From an uncultured Acinetobacter sp. (GTDB lineage: Bacteria; Pseudomonadota; Gammaproteobacteria; Pseudomonadales; Moraxellaceae), in assembly GCA_900766635.1 (NCBI GenBank), contig CAAFWA010000088.1:1-9130 (forward strand): a stretch of 9,130 nt of DNA, given 5' to 3'. Shown in pieces: positions 5,760-9,130 of this stretch (within the stretch, counting starts at the first letter, position 1; each line of letters opens with the position of its first letter). Under the pieces are notes generated by a model. The model had not been told where the DNA came from and made no database searches. It worked only from the letters and a program-made list of their open reading frames with translations. The translations under genes and the position numbers were made by a program.

Positions 5760-7859
5760 TTAAAATTTCAGGTTCACTGCGACACTAAAACGACGGCCAT
5801 CGAGTACCCATGCGTTACCATCGTCGAGTACGTTTTTATTGCCCACATTATAAATCCCTGTTGAGAATTTTAAGTCATCGCTATAATTATACACATCGCC
5901 TAAATCAACAAAGGTATAAGCGGGGGTCGCATTCTCGCCGACGGTTTTACCGCGATAGTTGAGCTGGGTCCACAATAACCACTGATCATTGAGATCCCAA
6001 TCTAAGCCTGCATTAAACATATGTTTAGGCAAATCATTGAGTGGTTTGCCTTGGTTGGCACCTGTTTTCTGCTCACTTTGAGTATAAGTATATGAATGGC
6101 GATATTTTAAATAATCAGTCACATGATAATCTGTGGTCAACTCTAGACCACGGATTTGCGCTTCATCGACATTATAGTTATAGGTATAGCCGGTTGAGCT
6201 ATATGGGAAACTCGGGTTATCTTGATAGAACGGGCTGTTTGCAACAAAGTCATTAATTTCGTCTTGGCTATATTCGGCTTTCCCCCCTTCTGCCTCTGTG
6301 GGCAGACGACTGCCTGCAACACGTGACGAACGCGTAATTTTGTCATTAAAGTCAGTTTGATACAGCATTAAGCTTGCCAATAAGCCAAGATCAGAATTTT
6401 GATAAGCAAAACCTGTTTCATAAGTTAAACTGGTTTCAGGTTTTAAGTCGGGGTTTGGCATAATTGCTCCACCCATTGAGTTGAGCATATATTGCGGTGA
6501 GGAGTTACGTAAACTTGGTGCTTTATAGCCTGAAATCACACCACCTTTTAACGTAACATTATCATTGGCTTGATAGACTGCATAGGCTTTCGGACTAAAA
6601 TTATCACCAAAGAACTCATTTTCATCAAAACGACCACTTAAGGTTAAAGCAAGTTTATCGGTCACTTTCCAAGTATCTTCAGCAAATAATGACCATTGAT
6701 AACGATCCATTTTGGTGACTTTGCCTGCCATATCGGCTTTTTGGTTGGTGGTGCCGTCTTCTAGATTTTCTTTTAAGTAACGTCCACCCACAGTAAAGCT
6801 ATGCTGATCAAAGAAATATGTCGCTTGAGTATTCGCAGTTAAGCTTTCAAACAAAATACCACCTGGATTTTGAATCTTGCCGACCGTACGGCCTGTAATA
6901 GCATTATTTTGGTCTTGATCAAACTGCACATAAGAACTGCTGACCCAATCATCATATTTGGCATCGTGACTGAGTACATAATTGTTTTTTTCAAGTTCTG
7001 AATAGGTACGGGTTGCTGAAGCCAATAAACTTTTACCGGGGTTATGCGTACGCTGTTGTTGAGTATTGGTAAATTCTGCACTTAAAGTATTGTTCTTATT
7101 TGGGGTAAAAATGAATTTAGTACTGATATTTTTTTTATTAAAGTCAGGTTCACTCTCGCCTGATTCGGTGGTGGTTCTTTGTAAATCACTTTCTTCAATG
7201 GTTTGTAACCCACCTGTGACCTGTAGCGAAAGTAAATTATCAATTAAAGGTGCTGTCACATAAATACTGGTATTGGTGGCATCGTTGTTAACTTCATTAG
7301 CTTGATCGGCCTTGATATATTCAGTCCGAATACTGCCCGTTAAACGATCTTGATGTTTTTTGGTAATAATGTTAATCACACCACCCATGGCATCTGAACC
7401 ATACAATGAAGAAGATGGTCCACGAATCACTTCAATACGCTCGATTGCTTCAATCGGAGGTAAAAAATTCACCGATGCACCCTGCACGCCCCCATTGGTG
7501 GTCAGCAAACTTCCATCATTCATCGGCTTACCATCAATTAAAAATAAGGTATATGCCGACCCCATCCCACGAATCGAAATCGTTTGGTTGGTCCCTCCGC
7601 CTTGAATAAATACCCCAGGTACATTTTTTAAAGCATCAGTCACATCACTATACGATTTTTTTTCTAATTCTTCGGCTGTAATGACCGAAATGGTCGCTGC
7701 TGCATCGGCAATATTTTGTTCATAGCCGCCTGCTGTGGTGACCACAATCGTGTCAAGTTGCACAGGTTCTGTGGTGGTATTTGCCTGTAGCTGTGCAGAA
7801 ATACCCATTGCTGATAGCACAGCAAATGCCAAATTTGACTTGAAGAATGGCTTGCTCAT
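5760..7859 (-). CDS. cirA: CirA-like TonB-dependent outer-membrane receptor (ferric catecholate type)
   Basis: 699 residues. Signal peptide 1-26 (cleavage at LQA/N), TonB box in the stretch LDTIVVT at 35-41, plug domain about 48-168 with SISVIT-like, NVPGVF, SIRGMG, LFLIDGKPM and IERIEVIRGPSSSLYGSDAMGGVINIITKK-type plug blocks, then a 22-strand barrel ending in the outer-membrane signature VAVNLKF with terminal Phe. Segments such as FSPKAYAVYQ...VTLKGG..SGYKAPSL, PDLKPETS and NKPLSDLP-like GKPLNDLP closely follow E. coli CirA (importer of iron with linear catechols). The Cys pair I recall in the corresponding CirA extracellular loop is absent; no cysteine is present in this protein. AGGGG lies nine bases before the ATG. 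Regulation is by a Fur box and extended -10 promoter upstream; nfuA precedes and a methyltransferase gene follows. The exact siderophore cannot be read from sequence; PirA/FepA-type receptors are the main alternative. Confidence 0.93.
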   Translation of the reverse strand: MSKPFFKSNLAFAVLSAMGISAQLQANTTTEPVQLDTIVVTTAGGYEQNIADAAATISVITAEELEKKSYSDVTDALKNVPGVFIQGGGTNQTISIRGMGSAYTLFLIDGKPMNDGSLLTTNGGVQGASVNFLPPIEAIERIEVIRGPSSSLYGSDAMGGVINIITKKHQDRLTGSIRTEYIKADQANEVNNDATNTSIYVTAPLIDNLLSLQVTGGLQTIEESDLQRTTTESGESEPDFNKKNISTKFIFTPNKNNTLSAEFTNTQQQRTHNPGKSLLASATRTYSELEKNNYVLSHDAKYDDWVSSSYVQFDQDQNNAITGRTVGKIQNPGGILFESLTANTQATYFFDQHSFTVGGRYLKENLEDGTTNQKADMAGKVTKMDRYQWSLFAEDTWKVTDKLALTLSGRFDENEFFGDNFSPKAYAVYQANDNVTLKGGVISGYKAPSLRNSSPQYMLNSMGGAIMPNPDLKPETSLTYETGFAYQNSDLGLLASLMLYQTDFNDKITRSSRVAGSRLPTEAEGGKAEYSQDEINDFVANSPFYQDNPSFPYSSTGYTYNYNVDEAQIRGLELTTDYHVTDYLKYRHSYTYTQSEQKTGANQGKPLNDLPKHMFNAGLDWDLNDQWLLWTQLNYRGKTVGENATPAYTFVDLGDVYNYSDDLKFSTGIYNVGNKNVLDDGNAWVLDGRRFSVAVNLKF

Positions 7860-7910
7860 CGCCGATTACCCCTACGACTGAATGAAGAAATGATGTTGGA
7901 ATGGTTGCGC

Positions 7911-7938
7911 ATTGTAACAACTGCGCATGATTTTGCAA
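7911..7938 (-). promoter_or_regulatory. Promoter of the CirA-like receptor
   Basis: On the minus strand TTGCAA (7938-7933, 4 of 6) and TACAAT (7916-7911, 5 of 6) are 16 bp apart, and TGT directly before TACAAT makes an extended -10. Initiation near 7904 leaves a leader of about 45 bases containing AGGGG at 7873-7869. Confidence 0.65.
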
Positions 7939-7945
7939 TCGATTT

Positions 7946-7960
7946 TGATAATTATTCTCA
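7946..7960. promoter_or_regulatory. Fur box upstream of the receptor gene
   Basis: TGATAATTATTCTCA matches the 7-1-7 Fur inverted repeat TGATAAT-N-ATTATCA at 13 of 14 informative bases. The 19-mer from 7947 matches the classical Fur consensus GATAATGATAATCATTATC at 15 of 19. Flanking GATTTT and TATTAT suggest overlapping hexamers and more than one Fur dimer. It lies just upstream of the -35, consistent with repression when iron is plentiful. Confidence 0.82.
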
Positions 7961-7981
7961 TTATTATTTAAATTTATAGTC

Positions 7982-8010
7982 AAAAAAAATAGCCCCAAGT
8001 TGGGGCTATT
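7982..8010 (-). terminator. Rho-independent terminator of nfuA
   Basis: On the minus strand AATAGCCCCA, loop ACT, TGGGGCTATT forms a 10-bp stem followed by an uninterrupted run of eight T. It starts 25 bases after the nfuA stop and separates nfuA from the receptor promoter. Confidence 0.92.
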
Positions 8011-8035
8011 GATTGTTTCTTAGGCTTTTATTAGC

Positions 8036-8674
8036 TTACTTCATGTAAGCGCCTTCAGATTGGCTATGGTCTGTTTGATCGATGACACGTTGTAATTCAG
8101 GCACATGTTGACGTAACGTCACTTCAACACCTTGCTTTAAGGTTACATCAATTGCTGAACAACCTTGGCAACCACCGCCAAATTTAAGCACTGCCGTTAA
8201 GCCGTGTTCTTCGTCTTCCACTACTTCAACTAAAGCACAGTTACCGCCATGGCCTGCTAAGCCTGGATTAATCTCTGATTGTAAAACATAAGTAATACGC
8301 TCCTCGATAGAGGCATCAGGACCAACGCGTGGCACTTTTGAGTTCGGTGCACGGAACGTTAACTGACCACCAAAACGGTCTTTGTTGTAATCAATCACGG
8401 CATCTAGCAGATAAGGGATCGATGGTGCATCCACATAGGCTGGAAAATCTGGATATTGTTGTACGTAATCGGTCGCTACAACTTCATCTGGCGCGCTATA
8501 TGCCATACAACATTCAGCACGTGGCGTTCCTGGGTTCTCAACAAAAACGCGTACACCAATACCTGGCGTGTTTTGTTTCGCCAATAAATCACGAAGGTAT
8601 TCTTGTGCAGAAGGGGTAATTAATAGGTTTGGAATTTCTTCTGCGTTTACTGTGCTGCTGTTCTCAGTCGACAT
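8036..8674 (-). CDS. nfuA: Fe-S biogenesis protein NfuA
   Basis: Cytoplasmic iron-sulfur carrier that delivers a [4Fe-4S] cluster to client apoproteins, important under oxidative stress and iron limitation. 212 residues against 191 in E. coli; the surplus is mainly an N-terminal extension of about 16 residues. The degenerate A-type (IscA-like) domain covers about 17-110 (VRVFVENPGTPRAECC, resembling E. coli IRVFVINPGTPNAEC). The Nfu domain covers about 120-205 with GHGGNCALVEV (141-151) and the cluster-binding CxxC in GGGCQGCSAID, Cys169 and Cys172. The ATG at 8674 has GAGGAAAG nine bases upstream. It ends at its own terminator ahead of the Fur-controlled receptor, so it is probably a separate unit, though iron-related by function. 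Adjacent Cys55-Cys56 is a minor difference from the E. coli protein. Confidence 0.96.
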   Translation of the reverse strand: MSTENSSTVNAEEIPNLLITPSAQEYLRDLLAKQNTPGIGVRVFVENPGTPRAECCMAYSAPDEVVATDYVQQYPDFPAYVDAPSIPYLLDAVIDYNKDRFGGQLTFRAPNSKVPRVGPDASIEERITYVLQSEINPGLAGHGGNCALVEVVEDEEHGLTAVLKFGGGCQGCSAIDVTLKQGVEVTLRQHVPELQRVIDQTDHSQSEGAYMK

Positions 8675-8702
8675 AACAATCTTTCCTCAAGCTGAAGCGT
8701 CT

Positions 8703-8708
8703 ATTTTA
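8703..8708 (-). promoter_or_regulatory. Weak candidate -10 of nfuA
   Basis: TAAAAT on the minus strand, 5 of 6 to the -10 consensus, would start transcription near 8696 with a leader of about 22 bases. The T-rich stretch 17 bp upstream is a poor -35 (TTTAAT), so an activator may be needed or another promoter used. I see no clear Fur or IscR site here. Confidence 0.3.
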
Positions 8709-8761
8709 ACTGAAGATGTGGGGTAATTAAAAAAAATCAACCAAAATTGTCGGATTTCTTC

Positions 8762-8790
8762 TCAACAGGCTGCTTATTTCCTGTTTTAAT
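8762..8790 (+). promoter_or_regulatory. Candidate extended -10 promoter of the rhomboid gene
   Basis: TCAACA (8762-8767, 4 of 6) and TTTAAT (8785-8790, 4 of 6) are separated by 17 bp, with TGT directly before the -10. Transcription would begin near 8797, some 35 bases before the ATG at 8832. Confidence 0.35.
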
Positions 8791-8831
8791 GGCAAGATCT
8801 GCTTCAAATCATCTAGGTTGTGCCGTTCTTT

Positions 8832-9130
8832 ATGTTGGATTTACCCTTTAATCATACCGTCACGTTAATTTTGATCACGGTGGTGGTCTCTTTGGTGGCG
8901 TTATCGAATCAAAATGTAATGAATCGTTTGATTTTTTGGCCACCTGCCATGCAACGTGGACAATACGACCGTTTTATTACCCACGGTTTTGTGCATGCCG
9001 ATGGGATGCATTTATTGTTTAATATGATCACCTTATTCTTCTTTGGTTCGATCATTGAACAATTTTATCGTCAGTATTTGTATGAATTAGGCTTTGTGCT
9101 GTTTTATTTAGGCGGCTTAATTGCAGCGAT
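8832..9130 (+). CDS. Rhomboid-family intramembrane serine protease, C-terminus beyond window
   Basis: Partial: 99 codons, open to the window end. Rhomboids cleave transmembrane helices within the inner membrane using a Ser-His dyad. Visible here are TM1 at about residues 9-25, a loop with FWPPAMQRGQYDRFITHGFVH (35-55), then the family hallmark HLLFNM with His60 and Asn64 (HxxxN) at the start of TM2 (about 60-76), and the start of a third helix with FYLGG (91-95). The catalytic GxSG serine and the second histidine would lie beyond 9130, so activity cannot be judged. The ATG at 8832 has no close Shine-Dalgarno; an in-frame GTG at 8820 (adding MPFF) preceded by TAGG is an alternative start. It is divergent from nfuA and no functional link to iron is apparent. 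Confidence 0.88.
   Translation, partial: MLDLPFNHTVTLILITVVVSLVALSNQNVMNRLIFWPPAMQRGQYDRFITHGFVHADGMHLLFNMITLFFFGSIIEQFYRQYLYELGFVLFYLGGLIAA

Noticed and set aside
6143..7605. Several 65-81 residue frames on both strands inside the receptor gene
   Set aside because: All sit within the intact 699-codon receptor gene in other frames; compositions are not protein-like and no start sites stand out.
7753..7998. 81-residue minus-strand frame across the receptor start and Fur region
   Set aside because: It overlaps the signal-peptide region of the receptor in another frame and its upstream part covers the Fur box and promoter; no ribosome site or recognisable protein features.
8329..8619. 96-residue plus-strand frame antisense to nfuA
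   Set aside because: Lies entirely inside the well-supported nfuA gene and has no family-like sequence.
1..9130. Mobile element, phage defence, toxin-antitoxin, CRISPR or biosynthetic cluster
   Set aside because: No transposase, integrase, nuclease, paired small ORFs or spaced repeats were seen; the genes are housekeeping or iron-uptake types with intact frames.

Overview
The window reads as an ordinary chromosomal segment of a low-to-moderate GC gammaproteobacterium, most probably Acinetobacter or a close Moraxellaceae relative. This rests on protein style, AT-rich intergenic DNA and gene content, not on a database match. Nine protein-coding genes are supported, two of them cut by the window edges. 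I see no tRNA, rRNA, CRISPR array, insertion sequence, integrase or phage gene.

Left part (1-2440): an ABC exporter pair on the minus strand, a YbbP-like permease (partial) and a YbbA-like ATPase, lies back to back with a plus-strand tesA-like periplasmic GDSL esterase. The same divergent tesA / ybbA-ybbP order occurs in E. coli. The two divergent start codons are only about 12 bp apart, and the ATPase and permease are joined by a TAATG stop/start overlap. tesA ends at a strong bidirectional terminator.

Middle (2466-4420): a minus-strand beta-class carbonic anhydrase, then a promoter-bearing spacer of about 300 bp, then a plus-strand, helix-rich conserved-looking protein of unknown function. 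The start of that protein is ambiguous: an ATG, or an upstream TTG that would add a lipoprotein-like leader.

Right part (4419-8674): an iron-themed, co-oriented minus-strand block. nfuA (Fe-S carrier) has its own terminator. Next comes a Fur box with an extended -10 promoter driving a CirA-like TonB-dependent receptor. The receptor is followed after 51 bp by a SAM-dependent methyltransferase carrying the so-called methyltransferase regulatory domain. A perfect 8-bp hairpin sits between receptor and methyltransferase. The receptor-methyltransferase pairing under one Fur-type control region is the most interesting element here, because methyltransferases of this architecture include, to my recollection, rickettsial enzymes that methylate lysines of an outer-membrane protein.

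Far right (8832-9130): the N-terminal third or so of a rhomboid-family membrane protease, divergent from nfuA and cut by the window end.
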